A DNA stretch of 64,000 nucleotides from Trichomonas vaginalis G3. Lineage: Eukaryota > Parabasalia > Trichomonadida > Trichomonadidae. Below the pieces are notes generated by a model. The model was not told the origin of the DNA. It did not search any database and saw nothing but the letters and a program-made list of their open reading frames with translations. The stretch spans positions 3,419,962 to 3,483,961 of the forward strand of contig NC_067208.1 in the NCBI RefSeq assembly GCF_026262505.1. The letters are read 5' to 3'. Within the stretch, counting starts at the first letter, position 1. Every line of letters begins with the position of its first letter. The position numbers and the translations under genes were made by a program. Shown piece by piece: positions 23,932-34,822 of this stretch.

Positions 23932-26900
23932 TTATTCAAAGTTATTATTATTAGAAACTAAATATGTGTGATTGTTATTTTCAGTTCCGACATCTTTGAT
24001 TTTGTAGTTAAAGTACTTGATGTCGTTGTATGTTCGCTCACTAATGTGGACTAACCAAGGAGGACAGAATTCACAAAGTTTAATAGCACTTTGTGCTGTC
24101 TCACCGAAGATATCAAAAACTGAATACAATGTACCACACATGCCGCATTTAACACGGCCGGTGTGAATGCCAATACTCAGTGATACCTTTTGACTATCAA
24201 CAATTTTCGATGTCGATGATATCATTTTCAATGCAATGTCTGTCGCAGACTGGCCTGGTGATTTGTTCTTGTTGAAAAGACCATTAACAGCTACAAATGA
24301 CAAACCACATGTTCGAACTCGAATTGTTTCGTCATCTAAACTAGAATTTAATGCTGAAAAGACATTCTTTGTGATGGAAACAATCTCCGATGTCATGATA
24401 TCTGTATTGATTGTAGCAACAATGACAGAACCAACGTCAATGTCGAAATATGTGTCTGGACTGAATTCCCGTTTATTTCGGATTTCAGGGGGAATAATTA
24501 ATGACCAAAGACTTTCAATTTTCTCACGCTCGAACTTGATGAGATCTTCTTGGTCGTGAATGATCTTGTTGTCTTGGATTGTCAATGCAAATGATTGTGC
24601 ATTTGTTAATGATCTGTTTCCGAAATCATCTGGATCGGAATATCCAATTAATGTCACTTTGACATTGATGAATTCGCCATTTGGATTTGCAATGAGTGAA
24701 TCAAAGACAAATGTGTTTGTTTTAGCAACACCTGCAACCATCTTCTTGGATGAACGTTCCAATCTTTGGATACTTGACAATTTGTCTTTGTCAATCAATG
24801 TTCGATTGAGAATTGTTCTGATGGGTTCTCCAATTTCTGATTTCGTGATTTCGTAAAATCGCTTATTTGCCAGTTGTAATTGGAGGAATTCATCAAGTAA
24901 ACAAACAGCGCAGTTACTATAATCGCATGCAAATTCAACTTCTTCGTTGTTCATTGCGTTTCGTGATTCGATAATGAAATCTTTTGTGACTTTTAATGAT
25001 CCTGAAAACCATTTAACAATTGTTGGACTTTTCATGATGACTTCTGGAGGAATGAGACAAATAAGTTTTCTTGGTGTTTCAAGATGATGCAACAAATATG
25101 ACAAATAATCATAAATAAATACAACACTGTATAATAATTGGATAACAATCAACAAAACATAAACAATTAATAGTTCATTTTGTTTCTGTGCATTCAAATC
25201 ATCAACTGTTGATGAAAATAAATTAGTTCCATTCTGTAAACCAGGAATAAGATGACCAAACAAAATATGTTCATAATGATATGTAAATCCATCATTATAT
25301 GTTAGTTTGATAGAACTAGATTTGTTAAATATCCATTGACTAATTGAGTAAATCAAAGAAACTTGAGAATCACAACTCAATGAATCATAAACACCTTGTA
25401 TTAAACCATACATTGGTTCTGAAATAACTAATGATTCATTAATATCAGTACTTTTTCCGTAAGCTTCACTTAACTCAGATGATAACAATAAAACTGGTTC
25501 TAATGATGGAGGATTTCCATAAAGAAGAGTATTAAACATATCAACAAATGTATCTATATAATAAAGAATATCTTCATCCATTTGTGATTCATTAAAAATC
25601 ACATAGTTCTGTGAAAATACTTCTTGCGACCAAACTGATTCTGATGCGGCATAAGCAAAAACAGAAATAGATAATGTGTATAATTTCGTCATATCAATGA
25701 TTTGATTCATAGAATCCATGAAAACTATAATTCCTACAAATGATAAAACACATGAAATAAAAAGAAAAATACAACAAACAATAATATAACTAGTAAAAAT
25801 ACCTGTTGTCTGTTTCGGAAGAATAGAAAGACTTTCTATTAATTCTTCTTGACGTAAATGAATTTCATCTGGATTAGAATCATTGACTGTACTTGGATCT
25901 GAATGTTTCTTTTCGCGGCGAGATGATAATTCACTCTTTAAAGTGGTTAATTCACTTTTAGAGATACTGAAAAATAATCTCAAATAAAACTTAATTTCAT
26001 AAGAAGCAGAAGAAAATGAAATAATTAATAAAGGAACAATAATAACAAAAATAACAACAATTGTCGTAATAGAATAAATGATTCCTAATTTATCGAAACT
26101 CTCTTTGTAATCATTGATTCTTAAGTTCAATGACCACATAACTGAACTAATACCTGAAACAATTTCATCAAAATTCAATAAAATAAATTGAAATGATTCA
26201 TCGGAATTGAGATTTGTAAAATCTGTCATATTTCGAGTAGAATTAGAAAACAACAAGAAAGTAGACAATAAATTATATAAATTAATAGATGAACTCGCTG
26301 ATTCATTATTGGATTTATATGTAACTGTTTGTTCACAAATATTTGATGGAATTTTTCCATCTGTACAAGAACCAACAAAAGAATCTAAATTTGCTTCTAA
26401 TTCATCTAAATAAGAATTCAATGATTTGTTGGCCGAACTCTCATTAATTATCTCTGTCATTGTACCAGAAATTGGGCCAACATCATAATTTTGAATGACG
26501 TTTTCTTCAAACAAATCAATTCTTCGCATCAACTGAGGAATTCGATTAACTTCAACTTGTATGTTTCCTATTACTTTTATTGGTGCTGTTGTTCTTAAGA
26601 AACTATTTGCTTTAGCTAATGCTATAATTAGTTCTAACAAAGGACAAAAAATCATCAACAAAATCATGATAATTGTTGATGAAATTAACAAACTCTTTGA
26701 TTTTGATTTGATATTTGAAATAACATTTTGAACATTTATCCATGGATCCATTTGTTGTAAGAAATTGTCATCAACATCATCGAATTCGTTTGATGATGAC
26801 GAACTATCAGGATCTTGGTTATTTTTGTTTTTTAATCTGTTCAGTTTCATTTGTGTTTCAATTGTTTTTATGTGATCACCAAGAGATTTATGATAAATAA

Positions 26901-28578
26901 TAACTGTTTCTCGATAAACTGTTTGCGATGTAGGATAATTCCTCATCAAACATTGGAAAAGCTGTTCTGTTCTTATCATTTCGTTGGAAATTAATGGTAA
27001 ACAATCAATCATTCCTTTGATTTTCTGTTTGATTGTCGCGTTCCAAAATTCAATACAATAATTTTGTAATGAATAACTCGCTCTTTTACATTTGGAGATT
27101 GCTTCTAACAATGGTTGGTTCGCTTGTGTTAAAAGCTCTTGTCGTAAGTTATCAAACAATATCACAAAGCTCTTGGAATTGAAAGGACCTGATGAAAGTT
27201 TTGAAACATGGCCGGCCAAAGTATTTAACATTCTCATATCGTTTTGTAATGCATATGATACTTGGCAAGCACTTAAAAGGAGATCTGCTTTAAGTGTTTG
27301 GTCAATACACCATTTAATAAACCTTTGATCGTCAATTTCTGGAACATTAAATAAAAATCCAACTCTTAAATATAGAGAAAGTTCCTTTTCTCCTGAAATA
27401 TTCAACTTAGCGAAGTCCACATTTTGTGTCTGATTCAAATTTAGTATCGCTGCTGATAATGGATCTATTGATGTATCTTCATTTTCTTCTGAAGCGCGTA
27501 GATCATTGAATTTCTTGATAATACGTTTGCATTTGATGGTAATAAGGCATTTGGAGATTGTATACGCGATGGGAATGAAAATAATGCAGGCAAGAAAATA
27601 ATATGGACTTGCTTTCGTCGAATAATAAATAACTAATGGGAAAAAAGCAAATGGATACACAGATATTGCTGCTGCCATCAAAACAGCATTGTATTTTAAT
27701 ACAATTCCCGGTAAAAAATATAAAATTTTGTAACCGAAAAAAATTGCGAGAATTACGATAATTACGATGTAAACAATTTCTTTTGTAGGACTATTTAAAT
27801 AATTCAATACGCACTGAACGAATATGTTGATCGATAAAACAAGGTTAATCTCGGTATCTAATCCTGAATGAGAATACCATAACTGGGAAACATCATTTGG
27901 TCGTATGATCGGTGTAGCGTTGTATACAGAACAGGAGAAGAATATGTACATGATCTGAAGAATGTAAAGAGGAATTGATAAAATTAAGTTGATTCCATGC
28001 TTTTGATTAGGATCTGCAATGTAAGCGCATAAGTTTGACCAAAAGTAATACGATATATAACATGTAGTAATCGGACAAGTGATTCTGGAAAAAATTATCC
28101 AAAGATATATATCAAGAGAAGCCGCTGTATTATTATTTTTGTAACGAAGAACATTTCTGAATAGCATATAAACCAATGCCATATAAATTAAGATTAAAGA
28201 TACATTAAAAGCGATGTAAATATTAAGGCTTGCATCCGTAGGTAAAATAATGATAATGTATTGTAATATTTTGATGAATAATGAGTAAAATTTTGATTTT
28301 GTTTCTTCAATCATTAAAATACCAGATGCCCCTAAAATTGCAAAAAAAGGAAAGACGAATTCTCGCAATTTATTTAGAAATGGATGCACCTCGTTGTATC
28401 TGCCAACATCCATAGAGAATTGTATACGAAAGCCTGATAACATCATTTGAAAATTTGTTTTTTCATCTTTGATTCCGTATTTCTCGTCAGCATTCCACAT
28501 AGCGCTGGTGTCTACTTCATACTTCTTTGAAAGTGTTGACTTCGAATGTATACTGGAGGCAGTATACATCGAAGTCAT
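23932..28578 (-). CDS. Polytopic PAS/cyclase-like receptor protein (class III cyclase fold, degenerate)
   Basis: A 1548-residue intact frame. The N-terminal ~370 residues form about ten apolar segments (for example FVFPFFAILGASGILMIEE). Three more clusters of membrane segments lie near residues 645-670, 845-875, 930-960 and 1130-1160, separating large extracellular-type loops with many N-x-S/T sites. A PAS-like region (about 1217-1335) and a signalling helix lead to a C-terminal class III nucleotide cyclase domain (about 1375-1540), recognised by SIGIHTGRVKCGMCGT, FDIFGE and the closing HTYLV. This architecture is typical of the large adenylate/guanylate cyclase family of trichomonads. Oddly, the second metal aspartate (usual IGD) is Leu (CGLSF), the first is not at its usual place, and the catalytic Asn region reads SAIKLCE. 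The protein may sense without making cyclic nucleotide. Confidence 0.85.
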   Translation of the reverse strand: MTSMYTASSIHSKSTLSKKYEVDTSAMWNADEKYGIKDEKTNFQMMLSGFRIQFSMDVGRYNEVHPFLNKLREFVFPFFAILGASGILMIEETKSKFYSLFIKILQYIIIILPTDASLNIYIAFNVSLILIYMALVYMLFRNVLRYKNNNTAASLDIYLWIIFSRITCPITTCYISYYFWSNLCAYIADPNQKHGINLILSIPLYILQIMYIFFSCSVYNATPIIRPNDVSQLWYSHSGLDTEINLVLSINIFVQCVLNYLNSPTKEIVYIVIIVILAIFFGYKILYFLPGIVLKYNAVLMAAAISVYPFAFFPLVIYYSTKASPYYFLACIIFIPIAYTISKCLITIKCKRIIKKFNDLRASEENEDTSIDPLSAAILNLNQTQNVDFAKLNISGEKELSLYLRVGFLFNVPEIDDQRFIKWCIDQTLKADLLLSACQVSYALQNDMRMLNTLAGHVSKLSSGPFNSKSFVILFDNLRQELLTQANQPLLEAISKCKRASYSLQNYCIEFWNATIKQKIKGMIDCLPLISNEMIRTEQLFQCLMRNYPTSQTVYRETVIIYHKSLGDHIKTIETQMKLNRLKNKNNQDPDSSSSSNEFDDVDDNFLQQMDPWINVQNVISNIKSKSKSLLISSTIIMILLMIFCPLLELIIALAKANSFLRTTAPIKVIGNIQVEVNRIPQLMRRIDLFEENVIQNYDVGPISGTMTEIINESSANKSLNSYLDELEANLDSFVGSCTDGKIPSNICEQTVTYKSNNESASSSINLYNLLSTFLLFSNSTRNMTDFTNLNSDESFQFILLNFDEIVSGISSVMWSLNLRINDYKESFDKLGIIYSITTIVVIFVIIVPLLIISFSSASYEIKFYLRLFFSISKSELTTLKSELSSRREKKHSDPSTVNDSNPDEIHLRQEELIESLSILPKQTTGIFTSYIIVCCIFLFISCVLSFVGIIVFMDSMNQIIDMTKLYTLSISVFAYAASESVWSQEVFSQNYVIFNESQMDEDILYYIDTFVDMFNTLLYGNPPSLEPVLLLSSELSEAYGKSTDINESLVISEPMYGLIQGVYDSLSCDSQVSLIYSISQWIFNKSSSIKLTYNDGFTYHYEHILFGHLIPGLQNGTNLFSSTVDDLNAQKQNELLIVYVLLIVIQLLYSVVFIYDYLSYLLHHLETPRKLICLIPPEVIMKSPTIVKWFSGSLKVTKDFIIESRNAMNNEEVEFACDYSNCAVCLLDEFLQLQLANKRFYEITKSEIGEPIRTILNRTLIDKDKLSSIQRLERSSKKMVAGVAKTNTFVFDSLIANPNGEFINVKVTLIGYSDPDDFGNRSLTNAQSFALTIQDNKIIHDQEDLIKFEREKIESLWSLIIPPEIRNKREFSPDTYFDIDVGSVIVATINTDIMTSEIVSITKNVFSALNSSLDDETIRVRTCGLSFVAVNGLFNKNKSPGQSATDIALKMISSTSKIVDSQKVSLSIGIHTGRVKCGMCGTLYSVFDIFGETAQSAIKLCEFCPPWLVHISERTYNDIKYFNYKIKDVGTENNNHTYLVSNNNNFE

Positions 28579-29748
28579 TTTCAGAGGTTATAGGTCGAAA
28601 AAAGTGCAAAAAATTATTTTCAAAATTTTCTCATTGAAAAAAATAACCGTTATTAATAAAATTACGGTTAATCTTTGTTTTCCTGCAATGTATGTATTGT
28701 TTTGAATAAGGGTGAATGAAATTGAGAAAGTTAATTTTCTCACAAATTCTAGCGTAAAGAATTCAAACATTCAAATATTTGCCGAACAAAAATTAAAATA
28801 ATTATGGTGAAATGATGCATAGTATATTTAAATTAAGGGTTTCGTTTTGCTAAAATTGTCACTTTTATAGCATATTTGTTTTTGGATGTTTTGCGAAACC
28901 AAAAAAAAACTATGATATACAATGTGTGTGTAAAGAAAATACTTTATTTACTAGTTAAAAAATCATTTGGTATTGATCAAGTTATTTTTTCTGGATAAGA
29001 TATTATATGGATAATTGGATAGAAAATACAATTATATAATCTTGTACCTGGTTTAATTAAGCTAATTGTCATCAGAAACATGTAATTTTTATGAATTTCA
29101 GATTTTCTTTTCATTACTGCTTTTCTTAATAGGTCAAGTTCTTATTTACGTTATAAAGTATGATATTTACAAATATCAAGTTATCATGTTTTTTGAGAAA
29201 TTATGAGAAACAAACAAAAATGAAAAAGATAGGAATAGCAATGAATAGTGATGTGGGTATAGAAAATGTAAGAGATATAAATGCAAAGCAATCAGTATTT
29301 AGGACATTGACCATAGATTTCGAAAAAAAAATGCTGCATATTGAGCGAAAACTATGATTATATTGTAAGGCTGTCATTTAAAGCATAATGAAACTATTCC
29401 CTTTTCATTTTAATCGAATAAGATAGTAAAGATTTTTGAATTAGCTAGAAACTGATGAGATGTTTTCACAAATCAGATTTTTAATCTCTATAATGCAGAA
29501 TTCACTCAATATCTCAATTTTGATATTGCGAGATATTTTAGCTATCGGTTTCGCAATTTTGACACAATAGCAAGAGGGTTCTATAAGCATTATTATCAAC
29601 GTAGAATCTGAATATCATATCAGAAAATGTCGCAAATCTGACATTTACCAGACCAAATAGCAAAAATAATTGAATACTTTTCGCAAAAACTTTAAAAATC
29701 GATAAAAATATGAAATATAGATATTAAAGAGACTTTTTATATAATATT
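28579..29748. other. AT-rich intergenic region upstream of the cyclase-like gene
   Basis: This contains the promoter side of the cyclase-like gene. GCACTTTTTTCG about 25 nt before its ATG resembles the trichomonad initiator weakly. A 65-codon frame at 29160-29357 has no recognisable features. Nothing else is seen. Confidence 0.5.
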
Positions 29749-29776
29749 AAAAAAAAAAAAAAAAAAAAAAGGTAGT

Positions 29777-29902
29777 GGGGCCTCCAGGCACTTCGTGCCC
29801 TCTAGCCCTGAAGATGTTTAGTATAATGAAGTTTTTTTTTTTTCTTTGGGATGGCCTTCCAGGCACTTCGTGCCCTCTAGCCCATAAAAAGTTTAGTATA
29901 AC
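29777..29902. repeat. Duplicated terminal motif of viral element 2
   Basis: Two copies about 76 bp apart (29777-29828 and 29853-29902). Each contains CCAGGCACTTCGTGCCCTCT, AGCCC and, after a variable base or two, GTTTAGTATAA. The core AGGCAC/GTGCC hairpin matches the one at 3315-3347 in element 1. Confidence 0.85.
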
Positions 29903-30111
29903 TTTGTCCGGACAAATAAGGGTCTATCGTCGCTACAGGAAAAGTTACAGGCGTTCCACGGAAGTATACTTTGAGAAGCCTTTTCCCCTTATAGAATGAG
30001 ATAGGACGGTTATTTTACAAAACTGACAACACTTTGACCGAGTCGTTTTTTGTGCTGAACAAAAAGTGTCATATAAACATCTGTCAAAAACCGTTTTTTA
30101 CTTCACTTAAA

Positions 30112-31919
30112 ATGCCACGTAAGCTACGTAAGAATATACGTAAGAGGAAGAGAGCATTGAAACATCCAATAGTAAAACTGACACCACAACAACAGTTGCA
30201 ACAACAAATGATGAATGACCCACTATGTTGCAACAAATGTCAAGCAACCCTATGCTTTTAAACCGAGTTATTGGTGCACAGAGTGGAGGTTTAAGAGCGG
30301 CACTTTTAGCGAAAATGGCAGGTTATGGTGGAGCTGCAGACGGAACAGCTTATAACCCTCAAAGTCAAATGAATTTGAGTTCACTTAAAAAATCATAACA
30401 GATGTCAAAAAGTCAAACATAGACATACAGAAACAAATAGTGAAAACGAAAAGAAACTAGAATATGACAGACAGACAAAGAAACTAAATGAGTTAAACGT
30501 AGAGAAAAAGAAGAAAGAAGAACAACTGAAAGAACTAAGTACAGAGGAATATGCGAAAAAAGTGTCAGAAAAAGCAGCAGAAGTAGCAAAAATGGAACAA
30601 GATGTTATAAATTTGAAAAACATACTACTCAATATAAAGTACTGAAAGATGAAGAAATAAAACAAAAAGCCCTGAAGACATATATGGATAGCGATGAGTA
30701 TAAAAAGAAGTTGAAGCAAATGTAAAGGCAGAAAAACTTTTACAGTTGCAAAACCAAACCGTACAGTATGAAAACTTAGCACAAGAAAGTAAAAATAACG
30801 ACGCAGCCATGCAAAAGGCAATGAAAAGCGCAGAATATATAAAAGCTAATAATGACTGGTTAGATGCCCAAGCCAACGCTAAAGCAGCCCAACTTATAGG
30901 GTCAATAAGGACAAAAATACAAGCGGATGAAGACAGTTCAAATGAAAGCTTTAATGAATGCTGACTTTAGAACGCCTTCGAAGCTCTTCATAGTAAGGTG
31001 AAACTAGTGAACGACTTCTCATCTGGAAAGAAACTGAAGTCTGAAGGTTTCGACAAAGAGTTAAGAGAAGTAGCACAAAATATGACGAAAATAACAGATG
31101 CAGCAACGAGACAGGCAGTTCAAAGTGCCTATGACGCCGTTAGAGCAACTGTTGTGGAAAGTCAAGAAAAAGAGTTACAACAGACCAAAACAGACCTAGT
31201 AAATGCTTTCTTAAAAACGAAAAGTCAGGTAGGACATTATGCTGCAGATGGAACATATGTGCCAGCTGGTGGAACTTATATGCCAGCAGATGAGGTACAA
31301 GAAACTCCACAGGAAGAAGTTCAGATACAACCAGACATGGAAGAAATAGTTCAGCAACAACAGCTAGAAGAGCCTGAAGGAAACGAACAAGTTCCTCCTT
31401 TGGAAACTACAGAAATAAATGACGCAAGACTGAAACATTGGGTAAAAGCTTTCCCATTCACAAAAGATATTGTTGGTAACATGGAAAGAAAACCAGAATG
31501 GCTACAAAAACATATATTTGGAAACGAGCTTATTCCATATGGACAAGCTCTGTTTGAAGAGCTTGAACCGGAAACTCAGGAAAGAGTCATGCAAACAATA
31601 CGCGAAGACTCAAATACAAACTATGACAAAATCTTTCTAGGATATAGGTTACCTGAGATGGGCGACCAGAGCCCAAAGGCAAAAAGGACATGGGAAATTT
31701 ACAACATACTAGGTGAACATGAGGCAAAGATGCAACAACTTGAAGCAGAGGGCAAGTTACCAAAAGCGACACCAAAGAAGAAGAGTAGAACAAAGTGAAA
31801 GTAGTGAAGAAGTAACTTCATCTAGTGAAAGTAGTGGCAATGAAGGAAAAAGAAGAGTTAAAAACTCAGTCAGGAAGAAAGTAAAGCTTGGTACGAGTGG
31901 GTTCTATTATGACAAATAA
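30112..31919 (+). pseudogene. Viral core-like coiled-coil protein, internally deleted and frame-broken
   Basis: Homologue of 36-1960. It begins MPRKLRKN with a Lys/Arg-rich N-terminus, a Gln-rich stretch, and the apolar GGLRAALLAKMAGYGG segment, then a long charged coiled coil. Compared with element 1 it lacks the Pro/Gln repeats and the following compact region: the sequence jumps from the GGTY block directly to MPADEV near 31280. After the jump comes an acidic Gln-rich part and a last globular region (about 31420-31770). A Ser/Glu plus Lys/Arg tail, reached by one more frame change near 31765, ends at 31919. Frame changes occur near 30220, 30400-30720, 30960 and 31765. A structural or DNA-packing virion role is inferred from position before the capsid gene and from composition. 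Confidence 0.55.
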
Positions 31920-31951
31920 ATCCAACTATTCTATATTTTTACCCATATGAA

Positions 31952-33473
31952 ATGTACGCCGCTCAGAATATAACGCCAACAGTTTTGGATGCCATGAACG
32001 GAAATGTTTCCGAATGGTATAACGAATGCGACAATGCCATTAGAAGGTCAGAAATAGTTCCTGGAACTTACGAATATACAACTGCTGTTTCTTATGGAAA
32101 CGTAGGTGAGTTTGGAGAAGGTTCTTCAACAACAGTAGATATTGCTTGCGACAGGTTTCATATTATTTCTATTGACAACTCATTCTTATACGTGGAACAA
32201 GACATTGAAATAAAACCTTCTGCCAAGTTGTCTGACAAGAAAGGTTGCAATGGAATTTTCTATGTCGGATACCAATATGCTCCAGAAGTTTTCATGGGAT
32301 ATAAGATATATTCTAACTCTGACTTAGTTCAAACAGTAACATGGGCAAACTATGAATGGTTCGCTTTGAGAAACTCAGTACAACCACAAGCTAGAGAACA
32401 AACAGACCAGTATGCAAATATTGAGAAAATAAGAAGACTTGACCCTAACGTTCCAGGAGTTTATGTTAACCTTTCTGGTTCAGATGACTGCTGCCACTAA
32501 AGTAAAACTGAAACTTAGAGTTCCTTTGTCATCTTTCCTCATCTTCAGGTTTTTAAGATACTTGCCAAACTGGGCAGGAAAAATTTCTATTGAACTTACT
32601 CCAAGCAAAAATAACTTAGTCATTGCACCAACACAAGACCCATTCACTCTTACAGACGTAAAGGGAACAAATCAAACGTCATTCGCCGAATTTTGCAAAG
32701 ACAAAGTTGACTTAGACTTTGGTTTCTCAAACTTCAACAATGAAGTAAACTATTATTTCAATGCTGCTGGAACTGCTTGGACCCAGTTAAGTTCACATGC
32801 GAACAGTTTGAATGCAAAGAGAATAGAAAGCAGACTTGCAGTCTATATGTTGGACCCAGATATTTCAAATGCTTTAGCTGCCAAATATATTGCAGTTCCA
32901 CTTATGTTCCCTATACACCAAATATCTGTCACAAAGACTTTGCAGGTGAAGTTGGAAACCAAAGTGCTGACCCAGGTGCAAGAACAGATATTGCTTTAAC
33001 AACTGCAATGAAACATGCAGATACTATGTTTGTACTGTTCAGACGAACTATAAATGACTATTCTTGTTTCTACAACCCGGTATTAAATATCATATAAACA
33101 TAGATGGCAAATATATATCCAAGAGAAGAATATTCTACAGTTGAGGATATTGAGGTCATACAACTTGACATTAGATGCTATGAACTTTAACAACAACTTC
33201 ACAACAACCATTAACCCTGAAATGCAAAGTTCTATTATGCCATATGTGAAAGTATGGACTCATACAGGAGGTCAAAAAACTCAATATACAAATGGAGACC
33301 GTTCAAACTTTTGGCTTGGCATTCCATTTGCTGACTCAGAAGACTTTATGGGTGGTATTTCAACTGTTGGTACAGTTCAAATACAATATACTGGTGACAG
33401 AGACGGTCCAGATGAATTGAAAGCAAAGAAGTTTACAAAACCAATAGCACTTTTCAGGGAAGATGCTCTTTGA
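31952..33473 (+). pseudogene. Double-jelly-roll major capsid protein
   Basis: About 500 residues starting MYAAQNITPTVLDAMNG. The first jelly-roll region is open to about 32480. After a frame change, the stretch containing LRVPLSSFL and NWAGKISIELTPSKN has the pattern (hydrophobic PL..., then G...I.L) seen in Polinton, Polinton-like virus and virophage capsid proteins, where the second strand pair begins. The C-terminal roll (33141-33473) follows two further frame changes near 32960 and 33100. Length and position next to the core-like gene fit. The fold assignment is by motif and context only. Confidence 0.65.
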
Positions 33474-33785
33474 AGATTCGTTCGATGAAACCTGCTGGGC
33501 TCCTCAGATTGGCATAACGACAGCTTCCATCGAGCAGATTTGGCAGCAGGTCAGTAAGTTGTTCTTGAACTGACTTCTCTCCGTCAAATATTGACAGTAC
33601 GCCAGTTTTTGACATAATATTGTAAGATAAACTTCCTTTAGAAATATCTGTAAGTTTTGTTGTTATTTTTTGTCAACGTCAAGAACTTTCACCATCTCGG
33701 TTATACCAACTTTCTTTGCTTTATGAAAATATTTAGGTTCAGCAAAGACTGCTATTCTATAACATTTTCCATTGTTTGTGTAAAG
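33474..33785 (-). pseudogene. Small minus-strand viral gene, frame-broken
   Basis: Reading right to left, a coding-like stretch (CYRIAVFAEPKYFHKAKKVG) runs from about 33780 to 33680. It continues in another frame through SILSIFDGEK-like sequence (GVLSIFDGEKSVQEQL) to 33474. It abuts the capsid stop tail to tail. Function unknown. It breaks the otherwise plus-strand run of structural genes. Confidence 0.4.
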
Positions 33786-33885
33786 AACTATCTGTCAATG
33801 TATTTGTATTGTTTGTGTGTGTAAACTTTGTTCTGCTTCAATTCGAAGAGATATCGAATACGTCCATCTTTTTATTCTAAGTAAA

Positions 33886-34384
33886 ATGTCATTTCCGAAA
33901 AATAGAAGCGTGAGTGTTTCAAAAGGTTTAATGGCGGTGGCAGATGTGAAGTTAAATTCACCAACTCAACAAACAGTCAAAGTGTTATTGTCAATGTCAA
34001 AGACAGAGATGTTGAAGTGGGGAAACCATACGAAGACGAAGATGGTATAGCAATTGTTCCTGTAAAAGAACAACCAACATATCCTGAAGTTAGCAGAGAC
34101 TTAAGTTCTGTTGCAGATATTCGAAATGACTACCAACAACTTAAAGACAACTTCAAACTCAGGAGAAGATTTGTCAGCTTTAGGTATAATGTTAAACTTG
34201 TGCGAACACAACCCTGTAAAAGTGAACTCATATGTCATTGCACCTCATGAAGTTTTGAAAGAACTATTGAAACTTTTGACAGAGGCAGACGATAATAAAC
34301 ATCAAAGAAATAGAACCCGACATTAGTTGCTGTGGTGTTTCATATAATGTCATTGACAAGAATATACGTTATGAAAGGAGGTGA
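33886..34384 (+). pseudogene. Small viral protein of unknown function, frame-broken
   Basis: Starts MSFPKNRSVSVSKG. After a frame change near 33985 it continues with VGKPYEDEDGIAIVPVKEQP and a helical part, then SGEDLSALGIML and HEVLKELLKLLTEAD in another frame. It ends near 34384. Composition suggests a soluble, acidic-middle protein of about 160 residues. No family recognised. Confidence 0.4.
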
Positions 34385-34469
34385 AACGTTGAACTTAAAG
34401 TATAGTTTCCCAGACGTCATAAAAATATTTGACGACACAAACATTTCATTAAAATTTTTTGCTAAGTAA
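34347..34469 (+). CDS. 40-residue viral small frame
   Basis: An intact short frame overlapping the end of the previous gene by about 38 bp (MSLTRIYVMKGGETLNLKYS at the start, ending FFAK). It could be an independent small gene, or the frame-shifted tail of the previous one. No family recognised. Confidence 0.3.
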   Translation: MSLTRIYVMKGGETLNLKYSFPDVIKIFDDTNISLKFFAK

Positions 34470-34471
34470 AA

Positions 34472-34656
34472 ATGTCAAAACTTTTTGAAAGATGTTTGAA
34501 GAAAAATAATATAGACTTATTTCATGTAAAGGACTTTACACACTTTTGAACGATATGAAAGACCCTGTTTTGTTTGTTCGTGTAGACAAAGGAAAGTTTC
34601 TATGTCTTTACAAAATATTGAACTTCTTAGACAGAGACTTCAAGAAACGCATGTGA
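34472..34656 (+). pseudogene. Small viral protein, one frame break
   Basis: Starts MSKLFERCLKKNNIDLF. One frame change near 34540 leads to NDMKDPVLFVRVDKGKFLCL and an end near 34656, about 60 residues. Function unknown. Spacing from the previous stop is 2 bp, as in compact viral genomes. Confidence 0.35.
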
Positions 34657-34707
34657 AAGTTAGATGAAGTTCTTCTCCACTTTCAGAAAAACTTTTAAAT
34701 ATATAAA

Positions 34708-34815
34708 ATGGCAGAAGACATAATGGTTTATACTATTACGACTAAAACCCTGAGTCATATAATTCTATAACAACAAACTTACAAAGTCTCAAGGACGATA
34801 TTGTAAACTAACTTT
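34708..34815 (+). pseudogene. Short viral frame, MAEDIMVY start
   Basis: Begins MAEDIMVYTITTK. After one frame change it reads through SITTNLQSLKDDIVN to a stop near 34812. About 34 residues; unknown. It may be a small gene or the detached N-terminus of the next. Confidence 0.25.
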
Positions 34816-34822
34816 AAACACA

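Noticed and set aside
29749-29770. Poly(A) as evidence for a retrotransposed element
   Set aside because: The homopolymer is at the outer side of a DNA-virus-type terminus, with no reverse transcriptase, and the other element has it at the equivalent end.
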